DNA of 64,000 nucleotides from Candidatus Gallimonas merdae (GTDB lineage Bacteria; Bacillota; Clostridia; Christensenellales; Borkfalkiaceae), in contig CAJFRT010000002.1 of assembly GCA_904419525.1 (NCBI GenBank), positions 186,001 through 250,000 of the forward strand, given 5' to 3'. The notes under the pieces are model-generated. The model was given only the letters and a program-made list of their open reading frames with translations. It was not told the DNA's origin and made no database searches. Positions 20,092-30,100 of this stretch are shown here, piece after piece (within the stretch, counting starts at the first letter, position 1; every line of letters starts with the position of its first letter). The position numbers and the translations under genes are program-made.

Positions 20092-20850
20092 TTACAACAG
20101 ACGCTCGTCCGTAAACGTGCGGACAGGCGTCCCCTTTAATTGATTTTTTAAGATCTCCGCAAAGCGGATAAATCCGTAATTTTCCGCCGCATAGTGCGTG
20201 AGAAGCACGACGTTGACGCCGTGCTGCACGAGCTGCGCGATCAGATGGTGTTTTCCGTCCGAGGAAACGAACGTGTCAGCCCCCTCCGCGAGCGCAAACG
20301 CCACGGAATCCTCGTCCATGCCCGCGCCGCAGAAACTTGCGACTTTTCCGACGGGGCGGTCCCCGTAGACGGCGAGACGCTCCGTTGAAAAGCGCGCCCT
20401 GACCCGTTCGGAGAAGGCGGCAAGCGTTTCCTCATGCACCCGGAACACGCGGCCGTAGCCCCCGTCCGTCAGCCGGTGCATGAGCTTTCCGCCGCTTCCG
20501 CCGAGGCCGAACATCAGCTCTTCGTCGATGCCGCCCTGCGCGCAGTCGAGATTGAGATGCGCCGAAAGCACCGAAATACCCGCCCTTGCGCACTCGGTGA
20601 GCGGTTCCCCCGCGCGCAATGCGCTGACCGGACGGAAGATGGCGGGGTGGTGCGTAAACACGACGTTGGAACCCGTGCGCTTCGCCTCGGCGACGGCGGC
20701 ATGCGAAAGGTCGAGCGAGCACAGGACGCCCGTCACCTCTTCGCCGCAGTCGAGCATGATGCCGCTGTTGTCGTATGCTCCGTATGTATCGCAGTATTCA
20801 CGGCTCAGCGCAAAGGGCGCGAGCGCGTCGACCGCATCATAGACATTCAT
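20092..20850 (-). CDS. Nif3-like dinuclear metal centre protein
   Basis: MNVYDAVDALAPFAL; DNSGIMLD; VVFTHHPAIFRPV; C-terminal VLLTHYAAENYG. Confidence 0.9.
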   Translation of the reverse strand: MNVYDAVDALAPFALSREYCDTYGAYDNSGIMLDCGEEVTGVLCSLDLSHAAVAEAKRTGSNVVFTHHPAIFRPVSALRAGEPLTECARAGISVLSAHLNLDCAQGGIDEELMFGLGGSGGKLMHRLTDGGYGRVFRVHEETLAAFSERVRARFSTERLAVYGDRPVGKVASFCGAGMDEDSVAFALAEGADTFVSSDGKHHLIAQLVQHGVNVVLLTHYAAENYGFIRFAEILKNQLKGTPVRTFTDERLL

Positions 20851-21499
20851 CAATCGCATCGGCGATCCCCTCCAGTTCATGCAGGCGCGCGAGCAGGTCC
20901 TCCCGCTGCGGCCCCGCGGCGACGCCTTTCAGGGCGCCGCGCACCGTTTCGATGTCCTTTTCCACCTTGGCAAAAAAGGCGCGCCCGGGGGCTTTCAGAT
21001 TGCCGCGCCCGTAGCGGAATTCAAACTCCGAATACGCGTCGCCGCCCGTTCCGCTCCCCGCGAGCAGATCGTAAAATTTCCCGCCGTCCGAAAAGGTAAA
21101 ATCTTCGTCCAGATGCGCGCCCCGCGCAAGCAGAAAGCGGCGCAGTTTTTCCGTATTCTTCATGGGCTGAAACACAAACCGCCCGGGCAGCGCGCGTCCC
21201 GAAAAAATGCGTACGATCTCCTCACCGCCGAGCCCCGCGCACAGGACGCAGCCGGGCTCTTCCCGAAGGCCCTCCAGCCCGTCTGTACAGACGGGAATAC
21301 ATCTGCCGGAGGAAATCTCTTCGCAAAGCAGCGCCCTTGCCTTTTCCAGACACGCCGCGCTCACGTCGCACGCATAGGCCCGCTCGCACAGGCCGTGATC
21401 GAGCGCGTATTTCGTGCAGTAGCCGTGGTCGCAGCCGATGTCCGCAAACACCTCTGCGTGCGGAAGATGCGCGCAGATGATCTCCAGCCGCGCGGTCAT
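20837..21499 (-). CDS. trmK: tRNA (adenine(22)-N1)-methyltransferase TrmK
   Basis: FADIGCDHGYCTKYAL; AGLGGEEIVRI; FQPMKNTEKLRRFL. Confidence 0.9.
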   Translation of the reverse strand: MTARLEIICAHLPHAEVFADIGCDHGYCTKYALDHGLCERAYACDVSAACLEKARALLCEEISSGRCIPVCTDGLEGLREEPGCVLCAGLGGEEIVRIFSGRALPGRFVFQPMKNTEKLRRFLLARGAHLDEDFTFSDGGKFYDLLAGSGTGGDAYSEFEFRYGRGNLKAPGRAFFAKVEKDIETVRGALKGVAAGPQREDLLARLHELEGIADAIDECL

Positions 21500-22554
21500 C
21501 AGTCAAGAAAATCCTTGAGCTTTTTGCTGCGGCTGGGATGGCGGAGCTTCCGGAGCGCCTTGGCCTCGATCTGGCGGATACGTTCACGCGTGACGTTGAA
21601 CTCCCTGCCCACTTCTTCCAGCGTGCGGGGCTTTCCGTCGTCGATGCCGTATCTCAGACGCAGCACCTTCTCCTCGCGCGGCGTGAGCGTGTCCAGAACG
21701 CCCAGAAGCTGTTCCTTGAGCATGATGAACGCGACCGAATCGCCGGGCGTCTGCGTCTTGTCGTCCTCGATGAAGTCGCCCAGGTGGGAGTCCTCCTCCT
21801 CGCCGATGGGCGTCTCCAGGGAGACGGGATCCTGCGCGATCTTCTGGATCTCGCGCACCTTGACGACGTCCACGTCCATTGCCTCGGCGATCTCTTCGGG
21901 GGTAGGTTCCCTGCCGTTTTCCTGCAGCAGCATGCGCGACACGCGCGTGAGCTTGTTGATGGTCTCCACCATGTGCACGGGGATCCGGATCGTGCGCGCC
22001 TGGTCGGCGATCGCACGGGTAATGGACTGCCTGATCCACCATGTGGCGTATGTGGAAAATTTGAACCCCTTCTGATAGTCGAATTTTTCCACAGCCTTCA
22101 TGAGGCCGAGATTGCCCTCCTGAATGAGGTCGAGAAAGAGCATGCCCCGCCCCACATAGCGCTTTGCGATGGACACGACAAGGCGGAGGTTTGCCTCCGA
22201 GAGGCGGCGCTTGGCCTCCTCGTCCCCCTCCTGCATCTTGCGCGCCAGCTCGATCTCGTCGTCGCTCGACAAAAGAGGGACCCTGCCGATATCTTTCAGA
22301 TACATCTTGACGGGATCGTCCAGCCCGATATCGGAGAGCGCCTGCTCGAAGAGTTCCTTTTCCCGTTCCTCTTCATCGAAGATCGACACCCCCATTTCGG
22401 GCAGCGTCTTATAGACCAGTTCGATCTGCTGGGGATTCAGATCATATTTTTCCAGCGCATCGTAGAGGTCGTTCGTGGAGATGCTCCCTTTCATCTTATA
22501 ATCGGAAGCGATCTTTGCGATCAGTTCATTCAGCTTTTCTTCGGTTATGCTCAT
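21499..22554 (-). CDS. rpoD: RNA polymerase primary sigma factor RpoD/SigA
   Basis: [107 protein letters not shown]. Confidence 0.98.
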   Translation of the reverse strand: MSITEEKLNELIAKIASDYKMKGSISTNDLYDALEKYDLNPQQIELVYKTLPEMGVSIFDEEEREKELFEQALSDIGLDDPVKMYLKDIGRVPLLSSDDEIELARKMQEGDEEAKRRLSEANLRLVVSIAKRYVGRGMLFLDLIQEGNLGLMKAVEKFDYQKGFKFSTYATWWIRQSITRAIADQARTIRIPVHMVETINKLTRVSRMLLQENGREPTPEEIAEAMDVDVVKVREIQKIAQDPVSLETPIGEEEDSHLGDFIEDDKTQTPGDSVAFIMLKEQLLGVLDTLTPREEKVLRLRYGIDDGKPRTLEEVGREFNVTRERIRQIEAKALRKLRHPSRSKKLKDFLD

Positions 22555-24341
22555 ACCTTTCCTCCTGCCGACAGGTTTTTCAGCTCTTTTGTATATTCGT
22601 TGATGCGGACGAGCGCCGCCCGCCTTTCTTCCGCGGTCGAAGCGTTTTCATAGTCCCTGCGCGCCGCGGCGATCTTTTCGGACAGGGGCCGGCGCAGAAG
22701 CGCCGCCACGCAGTCTGCAAAATACTTTTCGGCGGCGGGGGAATCGAGGTTGTCCCCGTAGTCGAGGTCGAAGATCTCCGCAAGCTCGCCGTCTGCGGGG
22801 AGCAGATCGAAGATCCCGCTCGCGCGCACCGATCCGCTGCGCCGCTCTTTGAGGACGTATCCCGCGATCGTTCTGTGGGCGGGATCGTCGAACGGGAGCG
22901 CCGCAAGGTCGCACCCGCGCGCATAGGGCTTGTCCAGCAGCGCCGCGGCAAGCACAAAGCGCGCCGCCTTTTTTTCAAGTCCTGCGTCGTCGTCGCGGAC
23001 GGGCGCCGGCTCCGGGGCCTCCGGAACGGAGAGACGGGGAAGATCTTCCAGGTCGCGCGCAAGGGAGGCCATGCTCACGCCCGTCTCCGCGGAAATGCGC
23101 TTTAAAAGCTCCTCGCGCTCGGTCGCGCTCTCCGCGTCCCGGACGACGCCGAGCGCCTCGGCGACATATTCGCGCTTTTCGTCCGTTTTGCTCAGGTCAT
23201 ACTTGCGCCCGGCGGCCAGCAGGCGGAAGTCGATGAGCGGCATCGCCTGATCGAGGCAGGCGCGGTATCCGTCCGCGCCCTGCTTCTGAATGACGTCGTC
23301 GGGATCGAACCCCTCCGGAAGGGGCACCACGCGCACTTTCAACCCCTCCTGTTTGAGGATATCCAGCCCGCGCAGGTTGGCTTTCTGCCCGGCGAAATCG
23401 CCGTCGTAACTGATGAACACGTTCTCGGTATACCGCCTGAGAAGGCGCGCCTGTTCCTTGGTCAGGGAGGTCCCCATGCTCGCCGCGACGCCGTGGAAAC
23501 CGGCTTCGTAGAGGGAGATGGCGTCCATATACCCCTCGACCAGAATGATGGACGAGAGCCCGCCCGCGCGCTTTTCCTTTTTGACAAGGTTGAGGTTGTA
23601 GAGCGTACGGCTCTTGTTGAACAGCATCGTCTCGCGCGTGTTCTTATACTTGGCGCGGTCGCTCTTTTTGAGCAGCCTGCCGCCGAACGCGACCACCTCG
23701 TCCATGTGGTTGATGATGGGAATGATGAGCCGCTCCCCCTCCGCGTCGATGAGGCGCCCTTCGTCGGTGCGCGAACATGCGCCGCTCTCGACGCATTCCT
23801 CCGGGGTGTAGCCCTGTGCGAGAAGATGAGAGGGAAGCGAAACATAGTCAAGCGACGCGCCGATGCCGAATCTGCGCGCCGTGGAGGGCGACACCCCCCT
23901 CTTCTGCAAGTAGGCAAGATGCTCGTCCGCCCTGCCCGAATACAGGTTTCCGAGATAGAACCGCGCCGCGTCCTTCATGAGCGCGGCAAGCCTGTCGTGC
24001 TTTTTTTTCTTTGCCGCCGCCTCTTCCGCCGTACGGTCGTCATAGGCGGGCACTTCCATTTTCACGCGTGCGGCAAGGATCTGCACCGCCTGCATGAAAT
24101 CGACGTTCTCGTAGTTCTTGACGAACCCGATGACGTCCCCCGACGCCCCGCAGCCGAAGCAGTGATAGTACCTGTCCGCCGCGTTGATGGAAAAAGAGGG
24201 TGACTTGTCCGGATGAAACGGGCAGCATGCCCAATAGTTATAGCCACGACGCTCAAGTTTTATATAACTTCCGATCACTTCCACGATATCGTTTTTTTCT
24301 TTGAGTTCGCGGACGAAATCGGTAAAGTTTTCTTTGTTCAT
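22551..24341 (-). CDS. dnaG: DNA primase
   Basis: [81 protein letters not shown]. Confidence 0.97.
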   Translation of the reverse strand: MNKENFTDFVRELKEKNDIVEVIGSYIKLERRGYNYWACCPFHPDKSPSFSINAADRYYHCFGCGASGDVIGFVKNYENVDFMQAVQILAARVKMEVPAYDDRTAEEAAAKKKKHDRLAALMKDAARFYLGNLYSGRADEHLAYLQKRGVSPSTARRFGIGASLDYVSLPSHLLAQGYTPEECVESGACSRTDEGRLIDAEGERLIIPIINHMDEVVAFGGRLLKKSDRAKYKNTRETMLFNKSRTLYNLNLVKKEKRAGGLSSIILVEGYMDAISLYEAGFHGVAASMGTSLTKEQARLLRRYTENVFISYDGDFAGQKANLRGLDILKQEGLKVRVVPLPEGFDPDDVIQKQGADGYRACLDQAMPLIDFRLLAAGRKYDLSKTDEKREYVAEALGVVRDAESATEREELLKRISAETGVSMASLARDLEDLPRLSVPEAPEPAPVRDDDAGLEKKAARFVLAAALLDKPYARGCDLAALPFDDPAHRTIAGYVLKERRSGSVRASGIFDLLPADGELAEIFDLDYGDNLDSPAAEKYFADCVAALLRRPLSEKIAAARRDYENASTAEERRAALVRINEYTKELKNLSAGGKV

Positions 24342-25342
24342 ACGCTCCCCTCCCTGGGCACGAACAGCTTTTTGAAGAGGCCGATCGCATAGCGGTCCGT
24401 CATGGAGGAGAGATAGTCGCAGATCGCGCGGGGGACGTCGCTGCGCGCCGTCTCGCGGTAGAGTGCGGGAAGCTCCTCGGGCCGGTCGGCAAAATAGCCG
24501 TAGAGCGCGCGCAGAAGGCGTTCGGCACTCTCCTGGATCAGACGGTTGGCGTGCTCGTAGACGTGCTCGAACATGAACGCTCGGAGGTCGTCCAGCGCCC
24601 TGCCCTTTTCCTCCGACATTCTGACGAAGGGCTTGCCCGCGGACGTCTCGTAGATATCCATGACGCAGGTGTTGATACGCGCCGACGTATCCCGCCCGAA
24701 GATGCGTACGCAGTCAGCCGGAAGCTCCTCCTCCGTGATGATGCCCGCGCGAATCGCATCGTCGATGTCATGGTTGATGTAGGCGATCCTGTCCGCCAGC
24801 GAGACCGCCGCCCCTTCCAGCGTGGCGGGCCGCCCGCTCTTGGTATGGTTGACAATGCCGTCGCGCACTTCAAAGGTGAGATTGAGCCCTTTCCCGTCCT
24901 TTTCCAGCACGTCCACGACGCGCAGTGACTGCTCGCTGTGGCGGAACCCCGCAGGATTGAGCGCGGCGAGCACCCGCTCGCCCACGTGCCCGAAGGGCGT
25001 GTGCCCGAGGTCGTGCCCCAGGGCGATCGCCTCGGCAAGATCTTCGTTGAGCGAAAGGCAGCGCGCGACCGAACGTGCGATCTGCGAGACGTCCAGCGTA
25101 TGCGTCAGCCGCGACATGTAGTGGTCGCCGTCGGGCGCAAAAAAGACCTGCGTCTTGTTTTTCAGGCGCAGGAACGCCTTGGAATAAATGATGCGGTCCC
25201 TGTCGCGCTGAAAGTCGGTGCGCATGGGACAGGCGGGCTCTGCCCTCTCCCTTCCCCTGCTCTCGTACGACCGCGTTGCATAGGGCGAGAGAAAGGCTCG
25301 CTCCTTTTCATAGGTCTTTTCTTTCAACGTAGGTTCTTTCAT
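24338..25342 (-). CDS. dgt: Deoxyguanosinetriphosphate triphosphohydrolase
   Basis: MKEPTLKEKTYEKERAFLSPYATRSYESRGRER; DRDRIIYSKAFLRLKNKTQVF; HD motif ALGHDLGHTPFGHVGE; YINHDIDDAIRAG. Confidence 0.95.
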   Translation of the reverse strand: MKEPTLKEKTYEKERAFLSPYATRSYESRGRERAEPACPMRTDFQRDRDRIIYSKAFLRLKNKTQVFFAPDGDHYMSRLTHTLDVSQIARSVARCLSLNEDLAEAIALGHDLGHTPFGHVGERVLAALNPAGFRHSEQSLRVVDVLEKDGKGLNLTFEVRDGIVNHTKSGRPATLEGAAVSLADRIAYINHDIDDAIRAGIITEEELPADCVRIFGRDTSARINTCVMDIYETSAGKPFVRMSEEKGRALDDLRAFMFEHVYEHANRLIQESAERLLRALYGYFADRPEELPALYRETARSDVPRAICDYLSSMTDRYAIGLFKKLFVPREGSV

Positions 25343-25482
25343 CACTTGGTTATTTCGCGGAAAAATAAAAAACTCCTTTTTTTCGGAGAAAAAATTTTTG
25401 AAATATATCGTATGCCCCGCCCAGACGCCGAAAACGGACAAAAGACTTCCTTGTAGATTATTATACCCCGGAAACGGAGAGG

Positions 25483-26172
25483 CTAAATCCCCCCGCCGTC
25501 CACGCCGAGCACCTGCCCCGTGACATAAGAAGCCGTTGCAAGAAAGTACACCGCCTGCGCGCACTCATCGGGCGTGCCGAACCGCCCGAGCGGGATCCTG
25601 TTTTCGATCTCCCGCCGCTCTTCGAGGGCATAGCCCGCATTCATGTCCGTATCGATCGCCCCGGGCGCGATGCAGTTCACGCGGACCGCGGGCGCAAGTT
25701 CCCTGGCAAGTGCGCGGGTGAAGGAGATCATGGCCCCCTTGGAGGCGGAATAAGCGCTCTCGCAGCTGCCGCCCGTCACCCCCCACACGGAGGACACGTT
25801 GACGATCGCGCCCCCGCGGGAGAGCATACCGGGGACGGCGTGCTTGGTCAGAAGAAACATGCCCCCCGCGTTGACGTCCATCACGCGCTTCCAGTCGGAA
25901 TAGCGGGTGTCCTGCACCTGCGCAAAGAGGTCGATCCCCGCGTTGTTGACAAGCACGTCGGGCGTGCCTGTCTGCGAAAACACCCCTTTCACGGCCTCCT
26001 CGTCCGACACGTCGGCCCGCAGGAAGCGCACGCCGGGGAGCTCCCGCCGCGCCCTGTCCGCCGCCTCCCCGTCGCGGGAATAGAGTGCCGTCACTTGATA
26101 TCCCATGCGGCAAAAAAGGCGGCAGCAGGCAAGCCCGATGCCGCGCGTTCCGCCGCTGATAAGCGCCTTCAT
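25483..26172 (-). CDS. Short-chain dehydrogenase/reductase; candidate EF-P 5-aminopentanone reductase (YmfI-like)
   Basis: MKALISGGTRGIGLA; VNNAGIDLF; VSSVWGVTGGSCESAYSASKGAMISFTRALARELAP; GQVLGVDGGGI. Confidence 0.9.
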   Translation of the reverse strand: MKALISGGTRGIGLACCRLFCRMGYQVTALYSRDGEAADRARRELPGVRFLRADVSDEEAVKGVFSQTGTPDVLVNNAGIDLFAQVQDTRYSDWKRVMDVNAGGMFLLTKHAVPGMLSRGGAIVNVSSVWGVTGGSCESAYSASKGAMISFTRALARELAPAVRVNCIAPGAIDTDMNAGYALEERREIENRIPLGRFGTPDECAQAVYFLATASYVTGQVLGVDGGGI

Positions 26173-26681
26173 GCGTTCTCCTTCTGCAGCAGTGCGATAA
26201 TTTCGTCCGCCACTTCATCGACGGACTTTCCGTCCGTATCCACGATATAGTCCGCCACATGCTCATAGACGGGCGTGCGCATTTCCAGCAGTTTTCCGAG
26301 CGTCTCGGCCGTCTTGCCCGTATTTTTGAGCAGAGGACGCGACTCGTCGGCACGCACGCGTTTGAGCAGCGTTTCAAAACCCGCGCGCATGAAAAAGATG
26401 CGCCCGTTCTTTTTGAGCATCTCGTTGTTTTCGGGCTTGAGCACCAGTCCGCCGCCCGTGGAAATGACCAGATCGTCCCGCTCGGAGAGTTCGCGCACGA
26501 TCTCCGTTTCCAGCGAACGGAAGTGCGCCTCGCCGTAAAATTCAAAGATGTCCGAGATGCGGCCGTAGCGGTCCGTGATGACGACGTCGGTGTCGTACCA
26601 CATTCTGCCCGTGCGTTCGGCGATCCGGATCCCGACGCTCGACTTGCCGACCCCCATCATTCCGCAGAGCACGATATTCAT
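26169..26681 (-). CDS. aroK: Shikimate kinase
   Basis: MNIVLCGMMGVGKSSVGIRIAERTGRMWYDTDVVI; FRSLETEIVREL; STGGGLVL. Confidence 0.94.
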   Translation of the reverse strand: MNIVLCGMMGVGKSSVGIRIAERTGRMWYDTDVVITDRYGRISDIFEFYGEAHFRSLETEIVRELSERDDLVISTGGGLVLKPENNEMLKKNGRIFFMRAGFETLLKRVRADESRPLLKNTGKTAETLGKLLEMRTPVYEHVADYIVDTDGKSVDEVADEIIALLQKENA

Positions 26682-27100
26682 AACAGGAAACTCTCCAGTG
26701 CAAGAATATAGCTGTCTGCGCCGAATCCGAGGATCTCGCCCCGGCAAACGGGCGTGAGCACCGAATTGCGGCGGAACTCTTCGCGCGCGTGCACATTGCT
26801 CATATGCACTTCCACGACGGGAACGGTGACGGCGGCAATGGCGTCGCGGATGGCATACGAATAGTGGGTGAACGCGCCCGCGTTCAGAATGATGCCGTCG
26901 TATCTGCCCTGCGCGCTCTGAATGGCCGTGCACAGTTCGCCCTCATTGTTGTTCTGAAAGAACTTGACTTCCACGCCGCGTTCCGCAGCATACGCCGCGA
27001 TCCGCTCGTTGATCTCGCGCAGCGTCTGCACCCCGTACACGCCGCGCTCCCGCCTGCCCGTCATGTTCAGATTGACTCCGTTCAAAACAAGAATGTTCAT
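26678..27100 (-). CDS. aroQ: 3-dehydroquinate dehydratase, type II
   Basis: MNILVLNGVNLNMTGRRERGVYG; QNNNEGEL; LNAGAFTHYSYAIRDAI; VEVHMSNVHAREEFR. Confidence 0.96.
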   Translation of the reverse strand: MNILVLNGVNLNMTGRRERGVYGVQTLREINERIAAYAAERGVEVKFFQNNNEGELCTAIQSAQGRYDGIILNAGAFTHYSYAIRDAIAAVTVPVVEVHMSNVHAREEFRRNSVLTPVCRGEILGFGADSYILALESFLL

Positions 27101-27927
27101 TGGATCCCTCCCCGATACTGTTCATAAAATTTCTTCGCCTCCGCCGCGGAAGGCGTACGTTCCAGATAGATGCAGTCGGAAAAATATGCCTGATAAAAGA
27201 GCATGGCGTCGCCGTTCACCGTCCGCTTCCCGAGCGACGCCGCAATGCGCAGGAATTCCGACTGCGCAGGCTCGTAGATGAGATCGACTGCCGCGCCGCA
27301 CTGCGAAAGAAGCTCTTCGCCGACGGGCTCTTCCCCCCGTTCGGTGCGCACGGAGGGCGTCTTTCCCACCGTATCGTGCATTCCGATCCCCGTGCAATTC
27401 AAAACAATGTCGTATTGTTCGGGCGCGACCTGCGCGAGCGGCGTGAAACTGCCGAGTTCGCGATGCACTTCCGCAAGCCGTTCGGCGCTGCGCTCATAGA
27501 CAGAGACTTGCGCGCCGCGCTCCGCAAGTTTATAGATGCAGCTTCTGCCCGCGCCGCCCGCGCCGAGCACCAGGACGCGTTTTCCGCGCGGTTCCAGGCC
27601 GGCGTTTTCCAGCATGAGCATAAAGCCGTTTCCGTCCGTGTTGTATCCCGCCCTCGTGCGCGACACAACGGTATTCACCGCCCCGAATGCTTTTGCGTCT
27701 CCGCAGATCTGCGCGAGACAGGGCATGATGTCCGCCTTGAACGGAATGGTCACGTTGAAACAGTCGAAGCGGGAGAACAGCTCCTCCGCGCGGGAAGAAA
27801 ACTTTTCGGGGGGAATGCTGACCTTTTCATAGGAACACGCCGCCCCCATTTTTCCGAGAAGAAAGGTATGCATGGCGGGACTGAGCGAACCCGACACGTC
27901 CTTTCCGATCACCGCAAGTTTCAGCAC
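27097..27927 (-). CDS. aroE: Shikimate dehydrogenase
   Basis: VIGKDVSGSLSPAMHTFL; FNVTIPFKADIMPCL; GAVNTVV; VLVLGAGGAGRSCIY. Confidence 0.95.
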   Translation of the reverse strand: MLKLAVIGKDVSGSLSPAMHTFLLGKMGAACSYEKVSIPPEKFSSRAEELFSRFDCFNVTIPFKADIMPCLAQICGDAKAFGAVNTVVSRTRAGYNTDGNGFMLMLENAGLEPRGKRVLVLGAGGAGRSCIYKLAERGAQVSVYERSAERLAEVHRELGSFTPLAQVAPEQYDIVLNCTGIGMHDTVGKTPSVRTERGEEPVGEELLSQCGAAVDLIYEPAQSEFLRIAASLGKRTVNGDAMLFYQAYFSDCIYLERTPSAAEAKKFYEQYRGGIQ

Positions 27928-28973
27928 AGTTCCCTCCCGATGCGCGCAAGTTCGCGCTCATATTCCCCGCGTTCCAGTTCCAGAAGGCGGTACTCTCCTC
28001 TCTGCACGGGCACGGTGAGCACAACGCTCCCGCGCCCGGTATTCTTCTTGTCGAGGCAGGCATTGCGCGCCGCCTCCTGTGCGTCGGGCAGAGCGGGCAT
28101 TTCCCCGAGCGCCGCCATGCAGAGCTTCTGCAGGCGGGTGAGATAGGCTCCGTCGCCGCCGTGCGCCCTGGAGATCTCCGCCTCCATCAGGGTGCCCACA
28201 AGCACATATTCCCCGTGCGAAAGTTTTCCGTCCGAGAGCTCATAGGCGTGCGCCGTCGTATGGCCGAGGTTGAGGCACTTTCTGAGCCCCTTTTCTTCGG
28301 GGTCCCTTCTTACGACGTCCGCCTTGAACGCAATGTTGGCGGGCACGATCCCGGAAAGAAAGTCAAGATCAAACAATTTGTCCGTATTTTCTTCCAGCGT
28401 ATCGAAAATTTCCGGACAGAGCGCGCCGTGTTTGACGATCTCGCCCAGTCCGCAGCGGATCTCCCGCAAGGGAAGCGTGCGCAGGAATCCGCCGTCCACC
28501 AGCACGCGGCGCGGCTGACGGAACGCGCCCACAAGGTTTTTGATCCCGTGGAAATCGACGGCGGTCTTTCCGCCGACGGAGGAATCCACCTGCGCGAGGA
28601 GCGTGGTGGGCACCTGAATGCAGGAGACGCCGCGCATATACAGCGCCGCCGCAAGTCCGCCCACATCACCCACGACGCCGCCGCCCAGGCACACGAGCGT
28701 ATCCGTGCGGTGCATCTCCGCCTCCGCCATGGCGGAGAGCAGTGCAAACAGCGTTTCGGGCGTCTTGTTTTCCTCGCCCGCCGGCATCACGTGCACGGGC
28801 GTTCCCGGAAAATAAGCCCCGATCGTTTCGCGATACAGCGAATCTACGTTGGAGTCGGTAAAGACCATTGCCGGAGGCGCGGACGCAAGCTCTTCAAGCG
28901 CATTGTCCCTGCAGACGATGACGCTCTCCTCCACCCTCTCCCGTGTTCTGATGCGGATCGTTTTCGTTCTCAT
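27921..28973 (-). CDS. aroB: 3-dehydroquinate synthase
   Basis: LGGGVVGDVGGLAAALYMRGVSCIQVPTTLLAQVDSSVGGKTAVDFHGIKNLVGAFRQP; LNLGHTTAHAYE. Confidence 0.97.
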   Translation of the reverse strand: MRTKTIRIRTRERVEESVIVCRDNALEELASAPPAMVFTDSNVDSLYRETIGAYFPGTPVHVMPAGEENKTPETLFALLSAMAEAEMHRTDTLVCLGGGVVGDVGGLAAALYMRGVSCIQVPTTLLAQVDSSVGGKTAVDFHGIKNLVGAFRQPRRVLVDGGFLRTLPLREIRCGLGEIVKHGALCPEIFDTLEENTDKLFDLDFLSGIVPANIAFKADVVRRDPEEKGLRKCLNLGHTTAHAYELSDGKLSHGEYVLVGTLMEAEISRAHGGDGAYLTRLQKLCMAALGEMPALPDAQEAARNACLDKKNTGRGSVVLTVPVQRGEYRLLELERGEYERELARIGRELC

Positions 28974-30100
28974 TGAGGCAGCCTCCCGTAGCGGTCTTTC
29001 ACATCGTCAAGGCGGTCGGCCCCCAGCCGTTCCAGCACGACGCCGGCAAGCTCGGCGCACAGGGCGCTTTCGAGCACGACTTCGCAGGCGAGGATCGCGC
29101 ACACGTCGCTGCGCTCGGTCGCCGCCCGCACCGCCTCGTGCGAGACGCAGTCCACGGTCGCAAGGCCGCGCATCAGGGTGGGAATGGGCTTCATGGCTGC
29201 GCGCAGCACGATCTCTTCCCCGTTCGACATGCCGCCCTCGATGCCACCTGCGCGGTTCGTCTTTCTGAAATATCCGCCGTCGCCGCCCGGAAAGATCTCG
29301 TCATGCACTTCGCTCCCCCGCCGCGACGCGGCCGCAAAGCCGAGCCCGACCTCGACCCCCTTGACCGCCTGCACGCTCATGAGCGCCGAGGCAAGGCGGG
29401 CATCGAGTTTTTCCGGATAGGTCATGCAGCTGCCGAAGCCGCTCTTCAGCCCGCGGACGCGAAGCTCCGCAACGCCGCCGCAGGTATCGCCTGCTTCCCT
29501 GCACGCATCGATGAGGCGCATTGCCTCCGCCTGTTTTCCGGCGTCCATCATGAACAGTTCCCCAAGCCGCCCCGAAAGCGCGTCGAACGTATATTCCCCT
29601 TCATCGGAGACGTTCCCGACGGAACGCACGTAGCCGGAGACCTCCACGCCGAGAGCGCGCAAAAGCTGACGGCAGACCGTGCCCGCCGCCACGCGGACGG
29701 CGGTCTCCCGCGCCGAAGCGCGTTCCAAAATATTGCGCGCGTCCGTACCCCCGAACTTTTTCAGCCCCGTAAGGTCGGCATGGCCGGGGCGCACCTTCGT
29801 CAGTGTGCGCGCAGACGTATCGCACCCTTCGGGCGCCATACAGAATTTCCAGTTCTCATAGTCGCGGTTCCAGACCGCAAGCGTCACGGGGCTCCCCAGC
29901 GTGACGCGGTCGCGCACGCCGGACAGGATCTCCACGCGGTCATGTTCGATCTTCTGCCGCGCGCCCCTGCCATAGCCGGACTGCCGCAGGGCAAGATATC
30001 CGTCGATCTCGTCCATATCGATCTTCAGCCCTGCGGGAAGCCCTTCGATCATACCGAACAGCCCCTTTCCGTGCGATTCGCCTGCCGTTGAGATCTTCAT
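28970..30100 (-). CDS. aroC: Chorismate synthase
   Basis: MKISTAGESHGKGLFGMIEGLPAGLKIDMDEIDGYLALRQSGYGRGARQKIE; RPGHADLTGLKKF; RASARETAVRVAAGT. Confidence 0.97.
   Translation of the reverse strand: MKISTAGESHGKGLFGMIEGLPAGLKIDMDEIDGYLALRQSGYGRGARQKIEHDRVEILSGVRDRVTLGSPVTLAVWNRDYENWKFCMAPEGCDTSARTLTKVRPGHADLTGLKKFGGTDARNILERASARETAVRVAAGTVCRQLLRALGVEVSGYVRSVGNVSDEGEYTFDALSGRLGELFMMDAGKQAEAMRLIDACREAGDTCGGVAELRVRGLKSGFGSCMTYPEKLDARLASALMSVQAVKGVEVGLGFAAASRRGSEVHDEIFPGGDGGYFRKTNRAGGIEGGMSNGEEIVLRAAMKPIPTLMRGLATVDCVSHEAVRAATERSDVCAILACEVVLESALCAELAGVVLERLGADRLDDVKDRYGRLPQ

Noticed and set aside
24001-24012. T8 run (A8 in coding sense) inside dnaG as a contingency locus
   Set aside because: Encodes a lysine run in a conserved essential gene with intact frame; no evidence of programmed slippage.
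25343-25482. Weak CTCC/GGAG hairpin with T-run upstream of dgt as a riboswitch
   Set aside because: Only a 4-5 bp stem with an A-rich loop; better explained as an AT-rich promoter/leader region.
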